Source: Candidatus Jorgensenbacteria bacterium
Lineage (GTDB): Bacteria > Patescibacteriota > Minisyncoccia > UBA6257 > GWB1-50-10
Direction of reading: 5' to 3'
Length of the DNA stretch: 51,236 nt
Assembly (NCBI GenBank): GCA_030648515.1
Contig: JAUSHK010000005.1
Coordinates: 226,895 to 278,130, forward strand
This document shows, one piece after another, positions 36,951-45,766 of the stretch (positions are counted from its first letter, which is position 1; each line of letters begins with the position of its first letter). The translations under genes were made by a program, and so were the position numbers. Under the pieces are notes generated by a model. It had not been told where the DNA came from. It did no database searches and saw only the letters and a program-made list of their open reading frames with translations.

Positions 36951-37727
36951 ATGGAAGAACTGCAAAATTTTCTTACGCGGTTTAAGTTCTGTCCTGAGGG
37001 AGAAATGTTAGTCGGCATTGAGCGTGAAGCGTTTCTCGTTCGGAGCGGCTCTATTGTGCCTATCGCTCGGGAAGTACTCGAAATGCTCGGAATGAATGGC
37101 CGATATGGCTACGAACTCTCAGCGTGCCAGTTGGAAGATCGCGTGGGACCAATTGATATCGCGCATCTTCTTGAAAAACTTTGCGCTAACGAAGTAGAGA
37201 TTGCACGCGCTGAACAATCGCTTAAGTTTCAACGGTTTGTTTGTGAAGTAGCTCCTGATGATATGCCTTTGGATGTTTACCCTGATCCGACAGGGAGGTA
37301 TCAGGAAATCACTAAAACTATGCCGCGCGAGATATTACTTGCAGCGTGCCAAGTGATCGGCACCCATGTTCATATTGGCATGCCTGATACCATCACGGCA
37401 TTGTTGGTCTACAACAATGTAATCAGCCATTGGGAAGAATTGTGTCGAATGGGAGATGGTTCGTGTGGACGTCGCCTTGAAATTTATAAGAAAATGGCGC
37501 CGGATTTTGTGCCTCCACATTATCCCAGTTGGGAACATTTCTATCGCGAGGCAGTGGAAAAGGGCTTTGAGACAGATCCGCGTAAGTGCTGGCATCTCAT
37601 CCGTTTGTCGGTTCATGGCACTATTGAGTTCCGTATGTTTGGGACTACCTGCGAACTTGAGCGTATCGTTACGTGGGCAAAACGATGTCATGAATTGTGC
37701 CGTGTTGCGCGCGAAACCACGCGCTAG
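36951..37727 (+). CDS. GCS2 family carboxylate-amine ligase (glutamate-cysteine ligase-like)
   Basis: LVGIEREAFLV; ACQVIGTHVHIGMPD; WHLIRLSVHGTIEFRMFGTT. Confidence 0.8.
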   Translation: MEELQNFLTRFKFCPEGEMLVGIEREAFLVRSGSIVPIAREVLEMLGMNGRYGYELSACQLEDRVGPIDIAHLLEKLCANEVEIARAEQSLKFQRFVCEVAPDDMPLDVYPDPTGRYQEITKTMPREILLAACQVIGTHVHIGMPDTITALLVYNNVISHWEELCRMGDGSCGRRLEIYKKMAPDFVPPHYPSWEHFYREAVEKGFETDPRKCWHLIRLSVHGTIEFRMFGTTCELERIVTWAKRCHELCRVARETTR

Positions 37728-37734
37728 TTATCAC

Positions 37735-37785
37735 ATCATGCAGAGAACAGGCATTTATCGCCTGTTCTCTGCATGATATATTTTT
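37735..37785 (+). terminator. Intrinsic terminator of GCS2 gene
   Basis: Perfect 18-bp stem ATCATGCAGAGAACAGGC / GCCTGTTCTCTGCATGAT followed by ATATTTTTATT. Confidence 0.85.
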
Positions 37786-37788
37786 ATT

Positions 37789-38565
37789 ATGAAAACAAAT
37801 CGCTCAAGCGTCGCTATTGTCGCCTGCGTTCACGGAGACGAGATAGCGGGAAAGCTGGTTATTAGAGAACTTAATAAAAATTCTTTTATCCGAGGTCGTG
37901 TCGGCTTTTTTGTTGCGCACCCGAAAGCTGTTGCTAGAAAAAAACGTTTTTTTACACAAGACCTCAATCGTAGTTTTCCTGGACGCTTACACGGATTATT
38001 AGAAGAACGACTTGCGTATGTGTTACGGGAAAAACTAAATGCCTACGATATAGTACTTGATCTTCATGCAACAAATTCTAATATTCATCGGCTTGCTATC
38101 GTAACCGGGCTTTCCACGCGCGTGCGTCGCGTACTTTGCGCGATCCCGATACAAAAAGTTGCCTTAATGCCAAAGCGGGTTTTTGGCGGTAAAGAGCTCG
38201 TGCGTTACCACCGCGCGGGAGTATCACTTGAATACGGCCCAGACAAATCAGGAAAAAATTATCGGACAATATTAAAAGACGTATATGTAATATTGAGAAA
38301 TCTTGGAGTAATTCCGGGTCCAAGAAAATGTTTTCCAAAAAAGGATTTGTATCGTGTTTTTGAAACATACGAGGTGGGTAAAGACATAACTCCCGTGCCA
38401 TCACTCCGCGACTTTCACTTAATAAAGAAGGGGCAGATTATTGGGCGACACAAAAATGGTACTACTGTGGCTTCCCGCGCCACCTTTTACCCACTTTTTG
38501 TAGGTAAGGGACGCTATCCTAAAACCCTCGCACTCATGTCTTTCAAAAAGAAATTAGTTCTTTGA
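37789..38565 (+). CDS. Succinylglutamate desuccinylase/aspartoacylase family zinc hydrolase
   Basis: VACVHGDEIAGKLV, FTQDLNRSFPG, DIVLDLHATNSN, GVSLEYGP. Confidence 0.82.
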   Translation: MKTNRSSVAIVACVHGDEIAGKLVIRELNKNSFIRGRVGFFVAHPKAVARKKRFFTQDLNRSFPGRLHGLLEERLAYVLREKLNAYDIVLDLHATNSNIHRLAIVTGLSTRVRRVLCAIPIQKVALMPKRVFGGKELVRYHRAGVSLEYGPDKSGKNYRTILKDVYVILRNLGVIPGPRKCFPKKDLYRVFETYEVGKDITPVPSLRDFHLIKKGQIIGRHKNGTTVASRATFYPLFVGKGRYPKTLALMSFKKKLVL

Positions 38566-38687
38566 AATGGCGTGTGTGGTGGTTGCTATACGTAAATTTG
38601 TTACCCTTGATAAATTGTGCGCTTCATTTAATATAATGGAAGTTTTTATCAACTTAACATAATAAAATAAAGAAAGAGAGGAATGTT

Positions 38688-39590
38688 ATGTCACCTACTA
38701 TTGATGAAGTTTTTGGTTTTCTTTCTGGTGTCCACCGGATAGTTTGCGGAGAGAGATTGACCTTAGGTAATATTGTGGATACTGTTTTCCACGCAACAGA
38801 TGGAGAAAAAGCGTTAGTGGTAAAAATTGGACTTTCCGAACGCGCGGCCGAGGAAGTGCGATTAAATCAAAAAGGTTACGATGCGCTCAGAGGCATAGGG
38901 GCAACGCGCCTCCTCCCTGATCCGCTCTTCAGTATAGAGTATGCTGGCGTGCCTATTGTGGTTATGGAGGATTGCGGACTTGATTTTTATCACGCGGTTC
39001 AGATAGCACGTGATCCAGTGATTCTCTACTCACAATTAGTTGAAACTATGAATTCGATTTACCACGAGACTCGTTGTGTCTCTTCTGAAAACTTATATCT
39101 TAATTCTCTCCGTCTACGATTAGAGAAAGAGTATGATGTCCGTTTTCGGGATAGAGTTGATCGTGCTTTGGTTCACAAACTTCATGACTATGATTTTCGG
39201 AGATTCAAACTTCCCTTTATCTGCTTTTCCAGTTTTGATTTTACCCCAGAAGATGTGTTCGTAAGTGCGCAACGCGTAAGATATGTTGACCCACTACCTG
39301 AAGTGCTTGGTATACCGGCTGTCGACTTAGCTTGTTTTGCAGGAGTCGCACTAGATGCTTATGGTTTACCGGGAGCAAAGGAGGGTTATAAATTACTAGC
39401 CGATTTTGCCGTTCGCGAGTTACCTAAAATTCTTAGTATGAACGAGGAAGAATCTTGTCGTCTTTTTTGTCTCGGGCGTGCACTTCAGTGCGCACTTTCG
39501 GCACGTTTTCGACTGATTTCCAATCCACAGAAGGCTGGGGATCTTATCAGAAAAAGTGTGACGTTCTTGAAAGATTTTCTACTAGTGTAA
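38688..39590 (+). CDS. Aminoglycoside phosphotransferase/choline kinase-like protein with degenerate catalytic loop
   Basis: Lys-containing KALVVKIGLSERAAEEVRLN; VVMEDCG hinge; CFSSFDFTPEDVFV in place of HGDxxxxN; VRYVDPLP. Confidence 0.6.
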   Translation: MSPTIDEVFGFLSGVHRIVCGERLTLGNIVDTVFHATDGEKALVVKIGLSERAAEEVRLNQKGYDALRGIGATRLLPDPLFSIEYAGVPIVVMEDCGLDFYHAVQIARDPVILYSQLVETMNSIYHETRCVSSENLYLNSLRLRLEKEYDVRFRDRVDRALVHKLHDYDFRRFKLPFICFSSFDFTPEDVFVSAQRVRYVDPLPEVLGIPAVDLACFAGVALDAYGLPGAKEGYKLLADFAVRELPKILSMNEEESCRLFCLGRALQCALSARFRLISNPQKAGDLIRKSVTFLKDFLLV

Positions 39591-39638
39591 AATCACTCCA
39601 TTAACAATAAAGCTCGTGATTGCTTTATGAAAATAACA

Positions 39639-39663
39639 AGGCGCGTTTCATTGAAACGCGCCT
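39639..39663. terminator. Hairpin terminator
   Basis: AGGCGCGTTTCA-T-TGAAACGCGCCT perfect inverted repeat between convergent genes. Confidence 0.65.
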
Positions 39664-39720
39664 AAGTAGTTTTAAAAGACATTGATTACGTTTTTAGTTA
39701 ATTAAACTATCTTCCAGTAA

Positions 39721-41067
39721 TCACTTTTGTTTTCTCCATTCATGGAAGAATTTATCAATATGTTCCGTCGTAACGTGCGGCATAAGTGCAAAACGGTACG
39801 CTTTTGCCATATGTCCCCTGAAAGCGCTATTCCCGTCACGCTCCTTTCGAGAGAGAGGAATTGGGAATGTACATGGAACAATACAGTAACGTATCCGTAG
39901 ATTTTCATCCAAAAGATGTTGGAAACGCACCGTTAGAATGTTCACACGGCTTGGGTATGTAATCACGCCGGGAATCTTTTGGAACCTCTCTGTGAGATAA
40001 TTCCGCACATTCATGCATTGCGCGGCCATTGAGGCATATCCTTCATAGCCGTAATGCTGAAATGTCGCCCAGCACGCTGCTGCAATTGCGCCGGAACGGG
40101 AACCGGGCACTGTATAATCCTCGTGGCCGAAAATGTACGGCGCGGCGGTTTTTGTGTATTCCAATAGTCCCTTTCGGCAGAGAAATATACCTGCCGAATA
40201 AGGAATGCCGCCTGTTTTGTGCGCGTCAAGCGATATTGAGTTCACCAGTGAATTCTGGAATGCGAAATGGCAATTTGGTTCCACGAACGGGATTACAAAT
40301 CCGCCAAACGCCGCATCTACATGTATTGTCACCGTGATGCCGAGTTCTCGCTGAAGACGCTCGAGCACTGTGTTGATGGCGCCTATTTGATCAATACTTC
40401 CAAAGTTGATAGTGCCCGCAGTGAGAAACACAGCGAACCTGCGGTATCCTTTTTGGGAATACTGCAGAATGCATTTTTCCAAGATTTCGGGGGTAAGTTC
40501 TCCTTGTTCGTTTGTAGGAAGTCTTTTGACAACACCTCGGCGCTCGTCTGTTGGTTCATCTGCGTCTCCGAGAAGTTGTCCAAATGCTTTTTCTGAGCTG
40601 TAGTGGAATAAAAAAGAATGAAGAACAACAATCCCTTTTCGTTCGGATTTTGAAACCTTCCGCTCCCGCCACAGCATATTGCGGGCAAGCCAAAGGCCGT
40701 GGTGGTTCCCATCTGTCCCACCCCCTTAGATATAGCCGTCAATATTCTTCTCCGGATCGCAAACGCCAAGCATTTCGGCAATTCCATAAATAAAATCTCT
40801 CTCCAAAATTTGAGTTCCTTCAAATCCGATTTCGGATGGAATTTCTTTTGTGTGATAACCAAGATTGTTTGGTTGTCGCTCTGCAAACTTTACATGCGCC
40901 TCAAGCGCAATTTTAGCCGGGGTGGTCCCAGGAAAACCTAGTACAGGGTGCTTGCCACCCCCGTACTGAATACAAGTTTCAAGAGCGTGTTCAAGTCTTG
41001 AGTTAATTTCTGAATGAGAGATGCCGTTTTTCGGCATCCATCGCCAGTGCCAGTTGTCATCTTTCAT
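39721..41067 (-). pseudogene. PLP-dependent group II amino acid decarboxylase interrupted by one in-frame TAA
   Basis: ORFs 40726..41067 and 39721..40677 are in the same frame; TAA at 40726-40728. Readthrough gives DPEKNIDGYI*GGGTDGNHHGLWLARNMLWRERK; PLP-Lys motif SISLDAHKTGGIPYSAG. Confidence 0.82.
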
Positions 41068-41332
41068 GGTATTCTCCTTGTAACTAGTGAGGTGCTTGTG
41101 TTTACAATGTGTACGACGCCAGTCCTTATTATTAGCATTGAAAAGTAACTAATTACGTTCTACGCCGATACACAGACGAAGTCAATAAGCGATACCGGTT
41201 CAATATTTAGCATCACTAAATAAAAGTATGAGAGCAAAAGGGCTGGATTTACCCGAACTGAAAAAGTTACTAAGAAAATGGCAGAAAAATCTTTTGTTGG
41301 AAGATTGGTTTTTATCAATAAAAATGAATATT

Positions 41333-41361
41333 AAAGCCCCGATGTTTAGAACGGGGCTTTT
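41333..41361 (-). terminator. Terminator downstream of GNAT gene
   Basis: AAAGCCCCG-ATGTTTAGAA-CGGGGCTTT. Confidence 0.75.
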
Positions 41362-41367
41362 GGATAG

Positions 41368-41946
41368 TTACCGGAGATTTGTTTTCCGGTACTTTCTCCA
41401 GAGCGGAAGCCAGTCTTTTTTGAAAACCGCTGTAAATATTTCGTCCCAGTACCGGCCGTTTTTATAGACCTGCTGTTTCCGTCTACCTTCTTCCTTGTAT
41501 CCGCATTTCAGCTGGTACGCGTGACTCCGCCCATTGAACGATAAAACGGAGGCGCAAACCTTGCGCAAGTTGAGTGAGTTGAAAGCGTAGTTTAAGAGCA
41601 GCATCTTAGCCTCGGTTCCATATCCCTTCCCCCAGTATTTTTTCTCTCCGATGAACGCGCCAGTAATCGCTGTTTTGTCTTTCCAGTTTATGCGGTGAAT
41701 GCCCATGCAACCAATCGGCTGATCGTCCGCAATTATCAAAAACACAATGTCGGTTTCTTTTGACTTTGACAGATTTTCAAACCACGCCTGCTCGTCCGCC
41801 TCCATCACTGGGAGATACATAGAAAGATACTGTCTTACATCGGGATCGTTGATCCATACAAGAAAGCGCGGGACGTCTTCCTTTACAACCGGGCGAAGCG
41901 TTACTTTCTTTCCCCTGAGAAATTGGATGCTATTATTTGTTTCCAT
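41368..41946 (-). CDS. GNAT (RimJ/RimL-type) N-acetyltransferase
   Basis: VTLRPVVKEDVPRFLVWINDPDVRQYL; KYWGKGYGTEAKMLLLNYAFNSLNLRKV; GYKEEGRRKQQVYKNGRYWDEIFTAV. Confidence 0.9.
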   Translation of the reverse strand: METNNSIQFLRGKKVTLRPVVKEDVPRFLVWINDPDVRQYLSMYLPVMEADEQAWFENLSKSKETDIVFLIIADDQPIGCMGIHRINWKDKTAITGAFIGEKKYWGKGYGTEAKMLLLNYAFNSLNLRKVCASVLSFNGRSHAYQLKCGYKEEGRRKQQVYKNGRYWDEIFTAVFKKDWLPLWRKYRKTNLR

Positions 41947-41994
41947 GGCTGTTACTCCTTTTATAAAATGTTTTAAATGAACTTTTGGCTAAAC

Positions 41995-42080
41995 AAAAAT
42001 CTCGGCTTTTGTTCAGCCGAGATTTTTCTAAAATGTGTTTAAAAGTTTAGAAATGTAGATTAAAACTATCTCGGCTAAAC
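41995..42080 (-). promoter_or_regulatory. Terminator/antiterminator leader (attenuator) of the GNAT gene
   Basis: 13-bp terminator stem AAAAATCTCGGCT/AGCCGAGATTTTT (41995-42027); upstream GUUUAGCCGAGAU (42068-42080) pairs for 13 bp (one GU) with AUCUCGGCUGAAC of the terminator 5' arm and loop. Confidence 0.7.
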
Positions 42081-42187
42081 GAAAGAACGCTGTTTGAAAA
42101 CAAAACAAAACAGCCCGGCATTGTAATAGCCATGTTGTGGTCGTTTACCGATTTGTAGTTTTTCCTTTCCATACTAGATTTATACAT
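42047..42187 (-). CDS. Candidate 46-aa leader peptide of GNAT attenuator
   Basis: MYKSSMERKNYKSVNDHNMAITMPGCFVLFSNSVLSFSRDSFNLHF*; AGGAG close upstream of ATG; codons 36-40 form the antiterminator arm. Confidence 0.5.
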   Translation of the reverse strand: MYKSSMERKNYKSVNDHNMAITMPGCFVLFSNSVLSFSRDSFNLHF

Positions 42188-42310
42188 CACTCCTAGGTAT
42201 GTGTCAATTTGCGTTTTTATCCATTGTGGGGGTTGATTGGCTAGTACGGCGGGGGCATAATGGAATTATAGGCAGGGCAGTTCATTATCAACTAAACCAC
42301 GGAGGCCGGT

Positions 42311-42730
42311 ATGAAGCGCGGCGTGAGAAACTGCTACAGAAATAATCTAACAAAAAAACAAAAGAGGCGGAGGGAACGCATTTCGCGTTTTAACAACAAG
42401 GAGCCCAGAAGTTTTAAAATCGGCAAGCAGTCAGAAGAAATTGTAGTTGTTGTACTTGAAAAGCTTAAGGATGATGGCCTTATTAAGGGTTTTAAACGGA
42501 AAAACGCGCGAGGCATTGATTTTATAATATTCCTCTGGGACGGGAGGAAAAAACCGTTTCAGGTAAAAAGCAGTTGGTACTGGGTTCAGAAACATTACGA
42601 AAAGTTTCCCAACATCCCGGTTGTTGTCGTCGGTAATCGTTATCCTGATTTAGGCAAAAGGCCTAAAAGATTCAGGTATTTAGTAAATAGTGTTTATCCA
42701 TCTGTTCGGAATTTGCTTTCTGTCGCATAG
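42311..42730 (+). CDS. Hypothetical basic protein, possible PD-(D/E)XK nuclease-like fold
   Basis: GKQSEEIVVVVLEKL...ARGIDFIIF...KPFQVKSSWYW resembles E..D..xxK spacing. Confidence 0.4.
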   Translation: MKRGVRNCYRNNLTKKQKRRRERISRFNNKEPRSFKIGKQSEEIVVVVLEKLKDDGLIKGFKRKNARGIDFIIFLWDGRKKPFQVKSSWYWVQKHYEKFPNIPVVVVGNRYPDLGKRPKRFRYLVNSVYPSVRNLLSVA

Positions 42731-42817
42731 TCCTGATTTGCATTTTTACATCTATCCCCCTGTGACACCGCACAGGGGGCTTTTATTTTCACCGTTTGAA
42801 TTTGCTATACTATAGAT

Positions 42818-43282
42818 ATGAATAAAACTCTTGTTGCGGTCCTTGCCGTGGTCGTTCTCGCGGTCGTCGCCTTTGGCGGATTCTACTTCGGCTCCGCGCA
42901 GGGCAAACTGGCGACTGAGAAAAAACTGGCGCCGCTTTTGAACAGCGCGTTTCCCAAACCTCCCGACGACATCCGCTTTTTGGACGGGATTGTGAAAAGC
43001 GTTTCCGGCTCGGCGATTGATCTTGAAATTGATAATATAGACGATTACATTCCGCATACTGACGGAACGCCTCGCCTTAAAGACGTGCGGCACGCCATCG
43101 TTTCGGATAAAACCACTATTACGCTGATTGATTTGGGAAAGTTCACGTCAAATGGGCAACCGACAAGGACTATTGTTAAACTCTCCGACATCAAGCCCGG
43201 CATGAATGCGACGGCGCGAAGCGGGGTAAATGTCAGAAACGTAAAAACATTTGACGCAACATCCATAGAGGTAATTCAGTAA
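42818..43282 (+). CDS. Membrane-anchored hypothetical protein (DUF5666-like beta domain)
   Basis: N-terminal TM helix; FLDGIVKSVSGSAIDLEI...KPGMNATARSG. Confidence 0.5.
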   Translation: MNKTLVAVLAVVVLAVVAFGGFYFGSAQGKLATEKKLAPLLNSAFPKPPDDIRFLDGIVKSVSGSAIDLEIDNIDDYIPHTDGTPRLKDVRHAIVSDKTTITLIDLGKFTSNGQPTRTIVKLSDIKPGMNATARSGVNVRNVKTFDATSIEVIQ

Positions 43283-43336
43283 GCGGATTTTTACTGAAAC
43301 AACTTTTCTGCCTGCCAAAAACAAAAGCCGCCGGAA

Positions 43337-43909
43337 TCATACTGACTCCAGCGGTTTTTCGATAATTTCATCAATGAGACCGAACGCGAATGCTTTCTCC
43401 GCGCTCATTCCTTTTTCTTTTCTACATTCGGTTCTTATTTCTATTATCGCTCTACCCGTATGGCTACTTAGAATTTTGTAAATTAACTCTTGGTTTTCTT
43501 CTAAATCCTTGTATATCCTGTCCATTTTTCTCTTGTCTCTAAGCATATCCAAACTTACCTCTTTACTGTGCGATATGTGATGGATCAGAATTTCCGAGTG
43601 ACGCGCGGCCAGCCGCTTATCACACGCCTGTAGAATGATAACAGCCATTGATCTTGCAAATCCCATGACAATACCTGTCTTCTTTCCTTTGTATAGCGTC
43701 AGAGCATCATAAATACTAAGGGCTACACTAACAGAACCTCCTGCGCTTGTGATAAACACCGTGATATCGGGAGAACCTTTTTTTATAAGACGAAGCAACG
43801 CATCACGGACATATGCCCCAGTTTCACTATTAATCTCTCCCCCGATATCAATTATTCCCCGCTCTAAAAGTCCAAGCTGGAGATCGTCTAAGTGATCATA
43901 TTTCCACAT
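43337..43909 (-). CDS. Divergent ClpP-like serine protease paralogue
   Basis: FITSAGGSVSVALSIYDAL; GFARSMAVIIL (Ser); SEILIHHI (His); MSAEKAFAFGLIDEII. Confidence 0.83.
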   Translation of the reverse strand: MWKYDHLDDLQLGLLERGIIDIGGEINSETGAYVRDALLRLIKKGSPDITVFITSAGGSVSVALSIYDALTLYKGKKTGIVMGFARSMAVIILQACDKRLAARHSEILIHHISHSKEVSLDMLRDKRKMDRIYKDLEENQELIYKILSSHTGRAIIEIRTECRKEKGMSAEKAFAFGLIDEIIEKPLESV

Positions 43910-44096
43910 CTGCGCATCCTCCTTTTATCTGTGTTTGTATTTTTATGTTTTTCTACGTTTTAATAAACTGGGCAAAGTTTAATACAGAAATTCCGCTTTG
44001 TCAATTTAAATTCTCCGCAAGGATTCTCATCTGTAACTTGCGCACCATATTTATAGAGGCAATTCAATGGACTGATTAATCCATCAGAAAAATAAA

Positions 44097-44134
44097 CTGC
44101 CCTGAACACTTAGTGTGCCAGGGCAGATATCTTT
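44097..44134 (+). terminator. Strong hairpin, terminator-like
   Basis: CTGCCCTG..ACAC-TTA-GTGT..CAGGGCAG. Confidence 0.5.
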
Positions 44135-44486
44135 ATTTGCCGAGAAGCTCCGGCACGCAGCGCTGATAGCGCTAATGGCGCTGGCTAATGGTGGTCATAT
44201 AGACGGCCGGCCGGCGCTTGCTTTTAAAAATCTAGAATTTTTAAATTGAGTCCTACAGGAGAGATTAAACTAAGGAGCTCTTACCATTGGGCAACCTCCT
44301 TTTGTCTTTTCGCCGAAGAGATTTTCGCTTAATTTGTCCGGACAAAAAATAATTTTTCTGCCAGGTTAGTTACCTGTGGCTCCTCACAGTGTCCGAAGCA
44401 CTGCGGCCGCCAGTTCCGTTCGTTTACGAATCATTTTTTCCCTCATATAAGGTAAGGGGGTGTTCCCAGGCATTCGGGCGCGGTTT

Positions 44487-44618
44487 TTATTTCGCCCTTG
44501 CCGCGGTATTGATGATCTGGCCGGTGTTTCGTTCGCCGCCAATGGCCGGTGATAAGGTATTATTAAGGTGTTTTTCGCTTCTCTTGCCCTTGCTGGAGGG
44601 TGATCCTCGTCCCTTCAT
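44487..44618 (-). CDS. Candidate 43-aa basic small protein
   Basis: MKGRGSPSSKGKRSEKHLNNTLSPAIGGERNTGQIINTAARAK*, SD AAGGGGAGCAGAACA-ATG. Confidence 0.4.
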   Translation of the reverse strand: MKGRGSPSSKGKRSEKHLNNTLSPAIGGERNTGQIINTAARAK

Positions 44619-44757
44619 TGTTCTGCTCCCCTTTTTGTGTTTGTAATGAACAAATGTGAACTAATCTTTACTGCTCTAGTAGTATACCACACCCCCAAAA
44701 ATAATGCAATAGGTTGCTAAAAGCGCTTAAAATGTGGGTATTTACCACTATCAAACA

Positions 44758-44816
44758 AAGTCCCTGCTCAGTTATGCTCACAATATGTACTGTGAAACTG
44801 AGCAGGGCTTTTTAAT
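44758..44816. terminator. Bidirectional terminator-like hairpin
   Basis: CCCTGCTCAGTT ... AACTGAGCAGGG, flanked by AAAG and CTTTTTAA. Confidence 0.65.
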
Positions 44817-44851
44817 CTTGCCGGTTAGGTTACAACTCCACTGTGAGATCC

Positions 44852-44965
44852 TTAGGAATTGGTCCGGCCAACCGCGACGCTCATCGTATCAACACTTTCC
44901 GCCCTTTCGGCAATGCTGTTTGAACCTGCTTGAACTGCACTGGTTTGAAATAAAAGTACTCTCAT
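44852..44965 (-). CDS. Candidate 37-aa small protein
   Basis: MRVLLFQTSAVQAGSNSIAERAESVDTMSVAVGRTNS*, SD GAGGAAGG upstream; followed by a hairpin. Confidence 0.4.
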   Translation of the reverse strand: MRVLLFQTSAVQAGSNSIAERAESVDTMSVAVGRTNS

Positions 44966-45136
44966 AAACACCTTCCTCTGTACAAACGTACAAATTATTC
45001 GGTTAACTGCATTATCCCGTCTTTCTTATGTCGTAGGCAACGGGTGGTGAGCTACTTTTAGTATACCACAATCGGCTTTTTGTGTTATTTGACGAGATAC
45101 GCTGTTGCCGATATAATGTTCGTGTAAAATAACAGC

Positions 45137-45745
45137 ATGAATCCAGATGATTTTGATATGAATTTAATTCCAACCGTAATAGAAAAATCAGCGTACGGCG
45201 AACGGGCGTTTGATATTTATTCGCGCCTCCTTAAGGACCGCATTATCTTTTTGGGCGGGCCGATTGTTGACCCTGTTGCAAATAGCGTCATCGCCCAGCT
45301 TTTACTTTTAGACCATGAGGATTCAAAAAAAGACATTCAAATCTATATTAATTCCCCCGGCGGGTCCGTCACGGCAGGCCTCGCGATTTACGACACGATG
45401 CAATTCGTAAAGGCGCCGGTTTCAACCATTTGCGTCGGCATGGCAGCATCAATGGGCGCAGTGCTTCTCGCTTCTGGCGCGAAAGGAAAGCGATTTGCCC
45501 TTCCAAATTCTGAAATTCTCCTTCACCAGGTGATGGGTGGGGTTGAGGGACAGGCGATTGAAATTGAAATTACAGCAAAGCATATTTTGAAAATCAAAGA
45601 GCGTTTAAACCAAATTCTCGTAAAACACACGGGGCAAAAAACGGAAAAAATAGAAAAAGACACCGACCGCGATTTCTATCTTACCCCGCAGGAAGCAAAG
45701 GAGTACGGGCTTGTGGATGAGGTGCTGAGGAAGAATGGAAAGTAA
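45137..45745 (+). CDS. clpP: ATP-dependent Clp protease proteolytic subunit
   Basis: [61 protein letters not shown]. Confidence 0.96.
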   Translation: MNPDDFDMNLIPTVIEKSAYGERAFDIYSRLLKDRIIFLGGPIVDPVANSVIAQLLLLDHEDSKKDIQIYINSPGGSVTAGLAIYDTMQFVKAPVSTICVGMAASMGAVLLASGAKGKRFALPNSEILLHQVMGGVEGQAIEIEITAKHILKIKERLNQILVKHTGQKTEKIEKDTDRDFYLTPQEAKEYGLVDEVLRKNGK

Positions 45746-45766
45746 GGGTAGTAATTGGTAATTTCC

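Noticed and set aside
39702-40941. Extra ORFs over the decarboxylase (for example 40383..40886, 40267..40596)
   Set aside because: Shadow frames of the interrupted decarboxylase; homology-bearing sequence is in the 39721-41067 frame.
41228-41467. 79-aa plus-strand ORF
   Set aside because: Runs through the GNAT terminator and into GNAT antisense; no SD or recognisable motif.
44389-44967. Plus-strand ORFs of 85 and 77 aa between the clpP genes
   Set aside because: Poor start context, no motifs; minus-strand small ORFs with SD sites are better supported.
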